A stretch of 54,764 nt of DNA from Sulfurovaceae bacterium (lineage in GTDB: Bacteria; Campylobacterota; Campylobacteria; Campylobacterales; Sulfurovaceae): positions 1 through 54,764 of the forward strand of contig JADGDQ010000009.1 of NCBI GenBank assembly GCA_016744805.1. The letters are read 5' to 3'. Below are positions 1 to 8,580 of this stretch, one piece after another. A program made the translations under genes and the position numbers. The notes under the pieces were generated by a model, which did not search any database, had not been told where the DNA came from, and saw only the letters and a program-made list of their open reading frames with translations. Positions within the stretch are counted from its first letter, which is position 1. Each line of letters begins with the position of its first letter.

Positions 1-359
1 ACTACATTTTTTTCAAATCTTACTACTAACCCCTTGCAAACCCCCTATTTTAGGGCTTTGGGTTTTTGAAATTCGCATTTGGTGATAAAGATGGGAAAAG
101 AACTCAAAGAGACAAATGGGGAGCTTATCCCTAAAGCGTTACAAGATTATTTAAGTTAGATAAAAAGTGGTGATTCATTACTATCGTAGAGAAATAGAAG
201 GGTACCCACAAGGGATACCCCTACAACTAACAGATATTGCGTAGGGTCGATTTATCGACCAATGTCTAATTTAAATATTTGTAATATCAGTTTATTAGAC
301 ATCTCACAAAACTCGGAAGTGGTGCTTCAGATCCACCTTTTGAGAAGTTTTACAAGAAG
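1..359. other. Gene-poor left edge
   Basis: No convincing gene lies here. A short open frame at 91-159 (plus strand, 22 codons, beginning MGKELKET and ending before TAG) has no clear ribosome-binding site and may be the debris of a larger gene whose upstream part is interrupted by an in-frame TGA at 67-69. The only structured sequence is the pair of palindromes at 200-260, listed separately. The rest, up to the stop codon of the minus-strand surface protein, shows nothing I recognise. Confidence 0.4.
200..260. repeat. REPIN-like pair of palindromic repeats
   Basis: Two small palindromes face away from each other. At 241-260 the plus strand reads GTAGGGTCGATTTATCGACC, a stem of seven base pairs with a two-base loop behind a GTAG head. 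At 200-224 the minus strand reads GTAGGGG followed by TATCCC, TTGT and GGGTACCC, also a head plus hairpin. Related palindromes occur at 12324-12343 and 14123-14143. The head-plus-palindrome design and the inverted pairing resemble REP/REPIN elements mobilised by RAYT transposases. No such transposase is in the window. Confidence 0.5.
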
Positions 360-2408
360 TTATTGTTCAGCACCATACCAATTTGGTTCTGTGTTCCCTC
401 CACCTGCATCTGTCATAAAGTCTGTATGATCTGTAACATTGGCTACATTCCAACCCCATAAATCTTGATTTGTAAATCCTGTTGCATCTTGAAACATTCC
501 TCTATAGCTATTTGATGAATCTCTACCCATATGAGTAACACTCTCTACATTCCATCCACTAATATCTTGATTAAAAGTAGTAGCACCTGCAAACATTCCT
601 TGCATATTTGTTACACTACTTACATCCCAATCATCCAAAGGTTTACTAAATGAAGTTGCATTTTCAAACATACTTTGCATAGTAGTTACATTAGAAACAT
701 CCCACTTACCATTATTTGTATTTAATGGTTGGGTAAATGCTGTTGCATTGTAAAACATCCCACTCATATCAGTTACATTAGAAGTATTCCAATTACTAAT
801 ATTTTGGTTAAATACTATTGCATTGCAAAACATATAACTCATATCAGTTACTTTAGATACATCCCAATTATCAAGAGGCTGATTAAAAGCCATTGTACCA
901 AAATTTGAACCAAAAGCACCGAACATTCCATTCATATCAGTTACATTAGAAACATCCCAGCTATTTACAGGTTGATTAAATAGAGATGCTTCATTAAACA
1001 TAAAACTCATACTTGTTACATTTGATAAGTTGGGATTATCAAGTATTTCTCCATTTAAATTACTGCACATTGCAAAAGAGCTACTCATAGATTTCCAAGG
1101 TTGTGTACCCCATTGTTTTATAGATAATAATTTTGAGTTATCTGTATCAGATGCACCAAATGTAAAAGTCATCGAAAAATGTGGGAATACTCCTGTAATT
1201 TTTATAGTATATGTAGCGTTAGTATTATAAGTATGAGTAATATCTCCTGCAACACCATCATCACTCTCTCCATCACCCCAATCTACACTATAATCATAAG
1301 TATATAATCCAGAAGAATTTGTCCCTATTTTCACTTCAGTATCTTCACTAGCCCCATAATTATCCGTCTTCCAAGTAGTAATAAATGCCTTAACTGTATT
1401 GACCTCCTGAGTAGCTTGTGTGGCTACTAGATTGCCATTGTTTACTCCATCTACTGCTACACCTGAAGCTACATCTACGGTAATATCTGTAGTGGAGTGT
1501 GTAGGAGGGGTGACTTCTAAAGTATAAGTATCTCCACTCCCACTAAATGTTCCCTTAGTACCATTGGCTACAGTGATGTCATCAACTGTAAATCCTGTAA
1601 CTGATTCAGAGAATGTAAAGGTAAAGGTTACACTATTGGCTACCCATAATCTATCTACTAGCGTAACACTTACTGGGTCTCTAGCATTATCTGTGATAGT
1701 AAGCGTAGGGGCTGTGGTGTCTGTTGGGGTAGTTGTACTCCCACCTGAAGAGCTACCACCACTAGAGCCACCACTTGTAGAGCCACCTGAAGTAGAGGTA
1801 GTTGTCTCTTCTTCCTCTTCTTCTGTCTCTTCTTCCTCTACAACTTCCTCTTCTTCGACTATAGGAGCTGTGTAGCATCCACTAAGAGTATGTTTACAAA
1901 GTGCAGGATTTACTGTAGTTGCATCCGCTGTAATTAGAAGCATTATCTCTTTTGCCTCCTCTACATCCTCTCTATCTGCTCGTACAAAGGCTAAACCAAC
2001 AGTTAGCTTATTGGCTAATACATCTGCATCATCCCCTAATGCTCCATTGATAACAGCCAAGATAAAAACAGACCGTCCAACTTTTGCACCCTCTAACTCT
2101 CCATGCCAATACTCAAAGCCCTCACTATCTGCACCTCTTGTAAAGAGGTTTTTATAGATTTCTTCAATAAAATCAGCATGAGAAAAACCACTAGGGTATC
2201 TCTCTTGTGTTTCATCTTGGTCAAAGAAGCTTGTAGCAATACCCTCTAGGTCAAGCCCTGACTCATTGAGCCAATAAGTTAGCCCTGCACTATCAGGAGC
2301 TCTATCGAATGTGGCTATATAGAGCCGTGTAACCGTAGCCTCACTAGGAGGGGTGGCTTGGAGCAGTGTAGCGATAAAAAGTAGGGAGAGAAGAAACCTT
2401 TTAAACAT
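360..2408 (-). CDS. DUF4214 / Ig-like / BspA-type (DUF285) repeat surface protein
   Basis: A 682-residue exported protein, probably cell-surface. Seen: a signal peptide at residues 1-19; a DUF4214-like region at about 25-150 (repeated A-x-x-x-L-Y pattern, YWLNESGLDLEGIA); a glutamate-rich then Gly/Ser/Thr-rich linker at about 185-230; a bacterial Ig-like domain at about 233-335 (FSESVTGFTVDDITVANG); a PKD-like segment at about 345-420 (VDWGDGESDDG, then HTYN); and about eight 30- to 40-residue repeats of the type WDVSNVTDMNGMF to the C terminus. These last are DUF285 repeats of BspA-like surface proteins. DUF4214 is often found in type I secreted or S-layer-associated proteins (family knowledge). 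Adhesion or matrix binding is an inference. It stands alone, divergent from the HTH gene. Confidence 0.85.
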   Translation of the reverse strand: MFKRFLLSLLFIATLLQATPPSEATVTRLYIATFDRAPDSAGLTYWLNESGLDLEGIATSFFDQDETQERYPSGFSHADFIEEIYKNLFTRGADSEGFEYWHGELEGAKVGRSVFILAVINGALGDDADVLANKLTVGLAFVRADREDVEEAKEIMLLITADATTVNPALCKHTLSGCYTAPIVEEEEVVEEEETEEEEEETTTSTSGGSTSGGSSGGSSSGGSTTTPTDTTAPTLTITDNARDPVSVTLVDRLWVANSVTFTFTFSESVTGFTVDDITVANGTKGTFSGSGDTYTLEVTPPTHSTTDITVDVASGVAVDGVNNGNLVATQATQEVNTVKAFITTWKTDNYGASEDTEVKIGTNSSGLYTYDYSVDWGDGESDDGVAGDITHTYNTNATYTIKITGVFPHFSMTFTFGASDTDNSKLLSIKQWGTQPWKSMSSSFAMCSNLNGEILDNPNLSNVTSMSFMFNEASLFNQPVNSWDVSNVTDMNGMFGAFGSNFGTMAFNQPLDNWDVSKVTDMSYMFCNAIVFNQNISNWNTSNVTDMSGMFYNATAFTQPLNTNNGKWDVSNVTTMQSMFENATSFSKPLDDWDVSSVTNMQGMFAGATTFNQDISGWNVESVTHMGRDSSNSYRGMFQDATGFTNQDLWGWNVANVTDHTDFMTDAGGGNTEPNWYGAEQ

Positions 2409-2426
2409 ATTAAATCCTTTTTTTCA

Positions 2427-2747
2427 ATGCCTTATAAAGCATTTATTAAAAATTGTATCTTTTATAGACTTAGAAAAAAGATACCTATAGGACATATTTT
2501 GGATTTAAGTAGTTTTACAGAAGAGGAGTTGGAGGATTTTTATAAGAGAGTAGGAAAAAATGTAAAAAAGTATAGAAAAGAAAAAAATATGACCCAACTA
2601 CAACTAGCATTAGATATTGACCATAACTCTGTAGGATATATAGCAAAAGCAGAACTCTATAAGTATAAAAAACACTTTAGCCTAGAGCAGATTTATAAAA
2701 TTGCAAAGGTTTTAGATGTAAAGCCCTCGAAACTTATTGATGTTTAG
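2427..2747 (+). CDS. XRE-family helix-turn-helix regulator
   Basis: A small DNA-binding protein. The C-terminal about 65 residues form an XRE-like HTH: KKYRKEKNMTQLQLALDID is the first helix pair, and LEQIYKIAKVLDVKPSKLID is the usual last part. The listed ATG has no visible ribosome-binding site and lies only 19 bases from the divergent surface-protein gene. An in-frame TTG at 2499, preceded by AGGA at 2488-2491, would give an 83-residue protein starting LDLSSFTEEELEDF and would leave room for promoters, so the true start may be there. It could regulate the neighbouring surface protein, but the sequence does not prove this. The region between the first ATG and the TTG shows no domain. Confidence 0.7.
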   Translation: MPYKAFIKNCIFYRLRKKIPIGHILDLSSFTEEELEDFYKRVGKNVKKYRKEKNMTQLQLALDIDHNSVGYIAKAELYKYKKHFSLEQIYKIAKVLDVKPSKLIDV

Positions 2748-2761
2748 GAATATAATAATAG

Positions 2762-2790
2762 TTGCTACAAATCAAGTATCATGCTATAAT
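2762..2790 (+). promoter_or_regulatory. Sigma-70-type promoter for the Sua5/YrdC gene
   Basis: TTGCTA at 2762-2767 and TATAAT at 2785-2790 are separated by 17 bases, ahead of the gene that starts at 2826. Assigned by pattern only. Confidence 0.5.
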
Positions 2791-2825
2791 TATTGTCATA
2801 AATATATTATTTGGTGGGTCACATT

Positions 2826-3287
2826 ATGAAAAAAGATTTACAAAATCAGTTGATTACTAATTTGGTCTACCTCACCCAGACAGATACAACTATTGGTTTT
2901 ATCTCGCAATCTCCGCAGAGGCTTACCCAAATTAAACAACGCCCTCCCCATAAGCATTATATTATGGCTCTTCCCTCTTTGGAGCGACTCAACTCTTTTA
3001 CACGAGTACCACAAAGGCATAAAAATAGAGTACGAAGGTCTCAAAAAACCTCTTTTATCTTTCCTAATATGCACTCGTATCGTGTTATCAAAAATTCACC
3101 TCATACACACTTATTGAGTAGATTAGGTTGGGCGTATACAACTTCTGCTAATTTGAGTGGGAGAGAGTATGATGGAGTATTTGCTACTCAAAAGGCTGAT
3201 ATTTTAGTTGGGTTTCCTCAAACAAAAAGTAGTGGTGCATCGAGTATATTTAAACTAGGGGTCAAAGGGATAAAAAGAGTCCGATAA
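2826..3287 (+). CDS. Sua5/YciO/YrdC/YwlC-family protein
   Basis: A short YrdC-domain protein of 153 residues. The family makes threonylcarbamoyl-AMP for tRNA t6A modification (TsaC/Sua5), but short divergent members are common in Campylobacterota and their activity is less certain. Seen: an N-terminal TQTDTTIGF where classical members have PTDTVYGL; a central KNRVRRSQKTSFIFPN segment rich in basic residues; and a late TTSANLSGREYD, the conserved STSANxSG motif that closes the nucleotide site. An upstream in-frame TTG at 2811 exists, but the ATG at 2826 with GGTGGG just before it fits better. It is convergent with the PTS gene, only two bases away. The family is fairly certain; full TsaC function is not. 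Confidence 0.8.
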   Translation: MKKDLQNQLITNLVYLTQTDTTIGFISQSPQRLTQIKQRPPHKHYIMALPSLERLNSFTRVPQRHKNRVRRSQKTSFIFPNMHSYRVIKNSPHTHLLSRLGWAYTTSANLSGREYDGVFATQKADILVGFPQTKSSGASSIFKLGVKGIKRVR

Positions 3288-3289
3288 GG

Positions 3290-4663
3290 CTATTTTAGGC
3301 TCTCTTTAATCTCTTCGGCTACCTCTTGGGCTTTGGTGCCTAGGACTATTTGGATAGTTTGGTTTGTGGGTCGAATTACTCCTAATGCACCTAGGGCTTT
3401 AAAGCTCTCTTCTTTGAGTTGTGAGCTATCTTTGAGTCTCATTCTAAGGCGAGTTATACAAGCATCTGTTTGTATAATATTCTCTTTGCCTCCAAGGGCT
3501 TGGATAAACGCTTTGGCTTGGTTAGTCTCTTCTGTTTTATCTTCTACTGTATCTTTATCAAAAAGATTAAGAGGCATAAATCCTAGAAGTATATAGGTTA
3601 ATAGAAAATACAAAAAAGCCATAAATACCCCCAAAGGGAGTAGCAAGAGAGGGTTTGTTGCCAGTTTATAGTTGATAATATAATCAATAAATCCAGCAGA
3701 AAAACCAAAACCATGGTGTATATCCAAAAGCTGTGCTAAGGCTAAAGAGAGACCTGTAAGCAAAGCATGTATTAAAAAAAGCCAAGGAGCTATAAATAAA
3801 AACAAAAACTCAAAAGGCTCTGTAATTCCTGTGAGAAATGAGGTAAAGGCTACACCTGCTAGGATAAGTCCTGCTTTTTTGCGTTGTGATTTGGGAGTGC
3901 GAAGATAGAGTGCTATGCCCATAGCAGGCAAACCAAACATCATCACAGGATAAAAGCCAGACATATAAAACCCTGCACTCTTGTCTCCTGCAAAAAATCG
4001 CGATAAGTCTCCATGGGCTATAAGGGTTTTTCCTGCTTGTATATACTCATAATCACCTAATTGAAACCAAAAAATAGAGTTAAGAATATGGTGCAATCCT
4101 AGAGGAATGAGAAGACGGTTAAGCGTACCATAGATAAAAGTTCCTATCTCACCTAATCCGATAATAGCACTGCTAAAACTATTAATAGCATCTTGTGCAA
4201 AGTGCCAGAAGTATCCTGCAAGAACTCCTACTACTATGGCACTCAAAGCTGTGATTATAGGTACAAATCTCTTGCCTCCAAAAAATCCCAAAAATTCAGG
4301 AAGTTTGATAGTATGGAAACGATTATAGAGTAGTCCTGCAATTACTCCCATAATAATACCAATAAAAACTCCCATATTTACACTCTCGTCTATAGTTTGG
4401 TAGACATCTTTGGCTATTAATAATCCAATAGCTCCTGCAAGACCTGCTGAACCATCACTATTTTTTGCTAATCCATAGGCGATACCTACTGCAAAGAGCA
4501 GATCAAGATTAGAGAAGATAGCCTCCCCTGCACCTTTCATTATCATAGCTATTTGACCATCAAAAATATCTCCAAATCCAAGGCGAAGCAAAAGTGCAGC
4601 AATGGGAAGTACCGCTATTGGGGTCATAAGAGCTTTGCCTATCTTTTGTAAAAAACCAAACAT
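3290..4663 (-). CDS. PTS EIICB permease, glucose/N-acetylglucosamine type
   Basis: A 457-residue inner-membrane sugar permease fused to its phosphorylation domain. Residues 1 to about 355 are an EIIC domain with about ten hydrophobic segments, starting MFGFLQKIGKALMTPIAVLP as in NagE/PtsG proteins, with the sugar-site motif GITEPFEF. Residues about 380-457 are an EIIB domain whose phosphocysteine motif is TDACITRLRMRL. In the family, EIIB receives phosphate from EIIA and the sugar is phosphorylated on entry. No EIIA, HPr, enzyme I or sugar-catabolic gene is nearby. PTS permeases are unusual in Campylobacterota, so horizontal acquisition is plausible (inference). It starts 15 bases after the MoxR gene ends on the same strand, so co-transcription is possible. 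Confidence 0.87.
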   Translation of the reverse strand: MFGFLQKIGKALMTPIAVLPIAALLLRLGFGDIFDGQIAMIMKGAGEAIFSNLDLLFAVGIAYGLAKNSDGSAGLAGAIGLLIAKDVYQTIDESVNMGVFIGIIMGVIAGLLYNRFHTIKLPEFLGFFGGKRFVPIITALSAIVVGVLAGYFWHFAQDAINSFSSAIIGLGEIGTFIYGTLNRLLIPLGLHHILNSIFWFQLGDYEYIQAGKTLIAHGDLSRFFAGDKSAGFYMSGFYPVMMFGLPAMGIALYLRTPKSQRKKAGLILAGVAFTSFLTGITEPFEFLFLFIAPWLFLIHALLTGLSLALAQLLDIHHGFGFSAGFIDYIINYKLATNPLLLLPLGVFMAFLYFLLTYILLGFMPLNLFDKDTVEDKTEETNQAKAFIQALGGKENIIQTDACITRLRMRLKDSSQLKEESFKALGALGVIRPTNQTIQIVLGTKAQEVAEEIKESLK

Positions 4664-4678
4664 TGTATCTACTCGCTT

Positions 4679-5632
4679 TTATGGAATGGGTATATTTTTG
4701 ATGATTGTAGAGATTACCGCGTCACTTGTAACTCCTTTGGCTCTTGCCTCATAGCTTAGAACTATCCTATGACGCAATACATCATACACAACAGCCCCAA
4801 TATCACTAGGAGTAACAAAACTATTATCTCTTAGAAGAGCTTTTGCTTTGGATGCTTTATAGAGGTCTATAGAGGCTCTAGGAGATGCACCAAATGCTAT
4901 AACACTCTCTAAAGAGTCTATACCAAATTTAACAGGCTCTCGTGTAGCAGAGATAATCGTAATAATATACTTCTCTAATTGGGTATCTATATGTATTTTG
5001 GATAGCTCGTTTTTAAGATTTTCTATATCCTCAAGGCTTATAACCTCTCTAATCTCTTCAAAGCTACTCTTAGCAACCCTACGCATAATCTCTAACTCTT
5101 CATCTTGGCTATTATGTCCTACCACAAGTTTCATCATAAAGCGGTCAAGTTGTGCTTCGGGCAGTGTATAGACACCCTCTTGTTCTATAGGATTTTGTGT
5201 CGCCATAACCAAAAATGGTTTTTGGAGTGCAAAACTTTCATCACCTATGGTTACTTGTCGCTCTTGCATCGCTTCAAGAAGAGCTGATTGTACCTTGGAG
5301 GGAGCTCTATTGATTTCGTCTGCTAAAAGTAGATTGGTAAAGAGCGGTCCTTTTTTGATTTTGAAAGAGTTATTTTGTGGGTCATAAATCTCTGCACCTA
5401 TAATATCACTAGGCAAAAGGTCAGGAGTAAACTGAATCCGTTTAAACTCTAATCCCAGAGCTTTAGAAAAAGCATTAATAGTCGTGGTCTTAGCTAGTCC
5501 AGGTACACCCTCTACCAAAATATGCCCACTAGAGAGAAGCCCTATAATAAGCCCATCTATCATCTGCTCTTGACCTATAATAACTTTACTTAGCTCTTTT
5601 TTAAGAGTTTGAATCTTTTGGTTCATTATCAT
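4679..5632 (-). CDS. MoxR-family AAA+ ATPase
   Basis: A 317-residue cytoplasmic AAA+ ATPase. Walker A is GVPGLAKT at about residues 39-46, Walker B is LLADEINRAP, and sensor 1 lies in MATQNPIEQEG, all typical of MoxR. The C-terminal lid ends in the DVLRHRIVLSYEA region. MoxR proteins act as chaperone-like ATPases that usually mature or regulate a partner with a VWA domain (family knowledge). The usual neighbours, a DUF58 protein and VWA membrane proteins, are absent here, so its partner is unknown. The frame begins ATG-ATA-ATG, so translation may start at the third codon. It is divergent from lolA. Confidence 0.9.
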   Translation of the reverse strand: MIMNQKIQTLKKELSKVIIGQEQMIDGLIIGLLSSGHILVEGVPGLAKTTTINAFSKALGLEFKRIQFTPDLLPSDIIGAEIYDPQNNSFKIKKGPLFTNLLLADEINRAPSKVQSALLEAMQERQVTIGDESFALQKPFLVMATQNPIEQEGVYTLPEAQLDRFMMKLVVGHNSQDEELEIMRRVAKSSFEEIREVISLEDIENLKNELSKIHIDTQLEKYIITIISATREPVKFGIDSLESVIAFGASPRASIDLYKASKAKALLRDNSFVTPSDIGAVVYDVLRHRIVLSYEARAKGVTSDAVISTIIKNIPIP

Positions 5633-5730
5633 TGCTCTTTTTTGTAGTTTGGTTAATTATATCCTAAATTTAACGAATTTCTACTAATAGTTTGCTATAG
5701 TAACAGATATTGATTCTAAGGTATTTATTT

Positions 5731-6264
5731 ATGATAAAAAAGATATTTTTCCTACTTTTTACTCTAGTAGTAGGTGCAATGGGCAAAGAAGCTATTGTTT
5801 TACCTACAAGTTTTAAGGCAAATTTTAAACAAACCATTACCAGTGATAAAGGCAAAAAAATCCACTATAGTGGCTCTTTGCTCTTCTCTTCCCCTAATAG
5901 TTTTAAATGGAGCTATAACTCTCCTACCAAAAAAGAGGTCTGTACCAATGCCGTAGAACTTCTTGTAGTCGATCATGACTTAGAACAGGTTTCAAGCTAT
6001 TTGATAGATACTGATTTTAATCTAGTAAAAATTCTTCAAAAAGCAAAACAGTATAAAAAGCTAATCTATATAGCCAAACATAAAAACAAAAACTATACTA
6101 TAAGACTTGATAATAAAAACCAACTCCAAAGTGTAGTCTACAAAGATGATTTGGACAATACTGTAGTTATTATTTTTTCAAAAGTAGCTTATCAAAACAG
6201 CAAAATAAAAGCATCACAACTAAAATGTAATTTCCCTGCTCATTATGATGAGATCAGAGGATAA
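5731..6264 (+). CDS. lolA: Outer-membrane lipoprotein carrier LolA
   Basis: A periplasmic chaperone that carries lipoproteins from LolCDE to the outer membrane. The protein has 177 residues from the ATG at 5731. That start is preferred over an upstream TTG at 5710 because AAGG lies ahead of it and a signal peptide (MIKKIFFLLFTLVVGAMG) begins there. The body shows the LolA pattern: FKANFKQTITSDKGKKIHYSG, then SPNSFKWSY, a VVDHDLEQVSSY core strand and a C-terminal strand. Family identity is good but sequence conservation is low in this group. It is followed two bases later by rmuC on the same strand. Confidence 0.8.
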   Translation: MIKKIFFLLFTLVVGAMGKEAIVLPTSFKANFKQTITSDKGKKIHYSGSLLFSSPNSFKWSYNSPTKKEVCTNAVELLVVDHDLEQVSSYLIDTDFNLVKILQKAKQYKKLIYIAKHKNKNYTIRLDNKNQLQSVVYKDDLDNTVVIIFSKVAYQNSKIKASQLKCNFPAHYDEIRG

Positions 6265-6266
6265 AA

Positions 6267-7451
6267 ATGAATATATATAATATAAGTATAATTTTATTTA
6301 TACTCTTTCTTATTATAGTTTTTTTGGCTTTCCAATACTTTTCACTTCAAGAGAAGTACCATCAACTCCAAACTACTAATGCTACCCTAGAGGTCAAGAT
6401 AGAAGAGCAAAATAGATATAGCCAAGAGAAATCTCTTCTATTAGAATCACACAAAGCAGAACTTAAAGAAGAGTTTGAAAAGGTAGCAAATAGAGTATTA
6501 CAAAATAACGCCCAAACATTTACATCACTTAGCACCCAAAACCTAGATAAACTTATTAATCCTCTGCATCAACAATTATATGAATTTAAGCAACAAGTTG
6601 CAGATGTATATACCAAAGAGAGCCAAGAGAGAGCCGTCCTTCAACATGAGATAGGCACACTCAAAACACTCAACCAACAGATAAGCCAAGATGCTATCAA
6701 CCTTACCAAAGCACTAAAAGGTGAAAATAAAAAACAAGGAATATGGGGTGAGATGGTACTTACTCGCATACTAGAAAACTCTGGTCTTAGAGAAGGGAGT
6801 GAGTTTCAAAGAGAAGTAACTTGCTATACAGAAGAGAATAAAAGATTTCGTCCTGATGTTATAGTCAAACTCCCAAATGACAAAGATATTATTATAGATG
6901 CAAAAACATCTCTTGTAGCCTATGAGCGATATATCAATACCCAAGACTCCAAAGCCAAAGCACAGCACCTCAAAGCTCATATAGACTCTATCAAAAAACA
7001 TATTAACTCTCTCTCAGAGAAAAATTATGAAAATCTCAAAGGACTCAATACTCTTGATTTTATATTTATGTTTATGCCAATAGAGGGAGCTTTAGCCACT
7101 GCCCTAGAGCATAATACAACACTCTATGATTATGCTCTTAACAAAAAAATAATCCTCGTCTCTCCCACAACCTTGCTAGTAGCTATGCGAACTATAGAGA
7201 ATATATGGAGACAAGAAAAACAGAATAAAAATGCAAAAGATATAGCCAAAAGAGCAGGAGCTATGTATGATAAATTTGTAGGTTTTAGTGAAGATATGGC
7301 AAAAATTTCCAAACAACTCGATACAGTACAACAGAGTTTTCTTTCAGCAAAAACTAAATTAAGCCATGGTAGAGGTAACTTAGTAGACCAAGCTCAAAAC
7401 CTTAAAGAGCTAGGTGCACAAAGCAGTAAAAAGCTCTCTAACACAATATGA
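6267..7451 (+). CDS. rmuC: DNA recombination protein RmuC
   Basis: A 394-residue protein with one N-terminal membrane segment (residues about 4-26), a long coiled coil (about 28-150, rich in E, Q and K), and the RmuC nuclease-like domain. Signature pieces are KGENKKQGIWGEMVLTRILE, FRPDVIVKLPNDKDIIIDAK, FMFMPIEGALATALEH and ILVSPTTLLVAMRTIENIWR. The D-x10-DAK pair fits the PD-(D/E)XK fold described for the family. RmuC limits inversions at short inverted repeats in E. coli. It starts two bases after lolA stops. Confidence 0.93.
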   Translation: MNIYNISIILFILFLIIVFLAFQYFSLQEKYHQLQTTNATLEVKIEEQNRYSQEKSLLLESHKAELKEEFEKVANRVLQNNAQTFTSLSTQNLDKLINPLHQQLYEFKQQVADVYTKESQERAVLQHEIGTLKTLNQQISQDAINLTKALKGENKKQGIWGEMVLTRILENSGLREGSEFQREVTCYTEENKRFRPDVIVKLPNDKDIIIDAKTSLVAYERYINTQDSKAKAQHLKAHIDSIKKHINSLSEKNYENLKGLNTLDFIFMFMPIEGALATALEHNTTLYDYALNKKIILVSPTTLLVAMRTIENIWRQEKQNKNAKDIAKRAGAMYDKFVGFSEDMAKISKQLDTVQQSFLSAKTKLSHGRGNLVDQAQNLKELGAQSSKKLSNTI

Positions 7452-7530
7452 TGAATTATATATCATATTTTTAAAAACTTTATAGAAATATTCGTATATA
7501 ATAAGAAATTCATTAAAAGGATTTATTATT

Positions 7531-7812
7531 ATGATTAAAATAACAAAAAAGGGAAATAAAGCGTGGGTTACATTTACATTCTCTTCTACAGCTCCTATAG
7601 AGAGAGTATCTCTTTTAGGTGAATGGAATCAATGGAAAGAAGAACCAATGAAAAAAAAGAAAAATGGTGATTATTATATTACAAAAGTTCTTACCCTAGG
7701 GGATAGTTTTGAATTTGGATATAAAGTAAATGAGAATGACTGGCTAAGAGAAGAAGAGTGTAACAGTATACCTTCACCTTTTACTTCTCTCAACTCACTT
7801 CTTACCTTATAA
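7531..7812 (+). CDS. CBM48 / isoamylase early-set domain protein
   Basis: A 93-residue stand-alone beta-sandwich domain of the CBM48/AMPK glycogen-binding type. The hallmark is VSLLGEWNQWKEEPMKKKKN followed by GDYYITKVLTLG and the FEFGYKVNENDWLREEE strand pair, as in early-set domains of glycogen-branching and debranching enzymes. There is no catalytic domain and no signal peptide, so it is probably a cytoplasmic glycan-binding or regulatory module. Its last six bases overlap the end of the convergent TatD gene. Its function is unknown beyond probable polysaccharide binding. Confidence 0.8.
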   Translation: MIKITKKGNKAWVTFTFSSTAPIERVSLLGEWNQWKEEPMKKKKNGDYYITKVLTLGDSFEFGYKVNENDWLREEECNSIPSPFTSLNSLLTL

Positions 7813-8580
7813 TCGTTTAAAAAGCTTCTGAGCATTATTGCTAGTTAGTTCTGCCATCTCTTTGTAACTTATATCGCTTAAGGTACTCATCTTTTCTATT
7901 ATATATGTTGTATAGAGTGGTTCGTTTCTCTCTCCTCTGTGAGGATGTGGAGTAAGATAAGGAGCATCAGTTTCTACTACTAATCTATCTTTTGGAATTT
8001 TGGGATAGCTATTTATAAGTTTTTTTGCATTCTTAAAAGTCACTACTCCACCAATACCAAAATAGAAATTTTTAGAAGCTAAGCTAAGCAGTGATTCATC
8101 TGCATTATAACAGTGTAATACCCCACCCTCTTCTCCTGCATACTCTTCTAACAGCTCTTTTGAGTCTTCGCTTGCATCACGGATATGTACTATAAGTGGT
8201 TTTTGTAACTCTTTTGCCCAAAGAATTTGCTCTATAAAGACCTCTTTTTGGAGTTTTTTTTCTTTTTCTATTGCTTCAGGTTCTTTGGGTAATCTATAGT
8301 AATCTAATCCACATTCACCTATAGCTACACACTTAGCATGTCCTACAAAAGGTTCTAAAAATTCTTTGTTATAATTAGAAGCATCATAAGGGTGCACACC
8401 TACAGCAAAATATATTGCATCAAATTTTTCAGATAAATCAACAGCTCTTTGTAATGTCTTGGGGTCTGCTGCTGGGATAATAAACTGCTCTACTCCCTTT
8501 GCCTTTGCTCGTGCTAATACTTCTTGAATATCTGCATCATAACGCATATCATCAAGATGGCAATGTGTATCAATAATCAT
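7807..8580 (-). CDS. TatD-family metal-dependent DNase
   Basis: A 257-residue TIM-barrel hydrolase. The metal ligands are visible: DTHCHLDD near the N terminus, GECGLDYYRLP (conserved Glu) at about 95, HIRDASED and HCYNAD for the central histidines, and VETDAPYLTPHPHRGERNEP with the last Asp and the family signature. TatD enzymes are 3'-5' exonucleases or DNases linked to DNA repair and oxidative-stress tolerance. It is the last gene of the run nadK-recN-tatD, overlapping recN by 11 bases, which indicates translational coupling. Confidence 0.92.
   Translation of the reverse strand: MIIDTHCHLDDMRYDADIQEVLARAKAKGVEQFIIPAADPKTLQRAVDLSEKFDAIYFAVGVHPYDASNYNKEFLEPFVGHAKCVAIGECGLDYYRLPKEPEAIEKEKKLQKEVFIEQILWAKELQKPLIVHIRDASEDSKELLEEYAGEEGGVLHCYNADESLLSLASKNFYFGIGGVVTFKNAKKLINSYPKIPKDRLVVETDAPYLTPHPHRGERNEPLYTTYIIEKMSTLSDISYKEMAELTSNNAQKLFKRL

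Noticed and set aside
1564-1875. Plus-strand frame rich in Ser and Val inside the surface-protein gene
   Set aside because: It mirrors the Glu-rich and Gly/Ser/Thr-rich linker of the real minus-strand gene.
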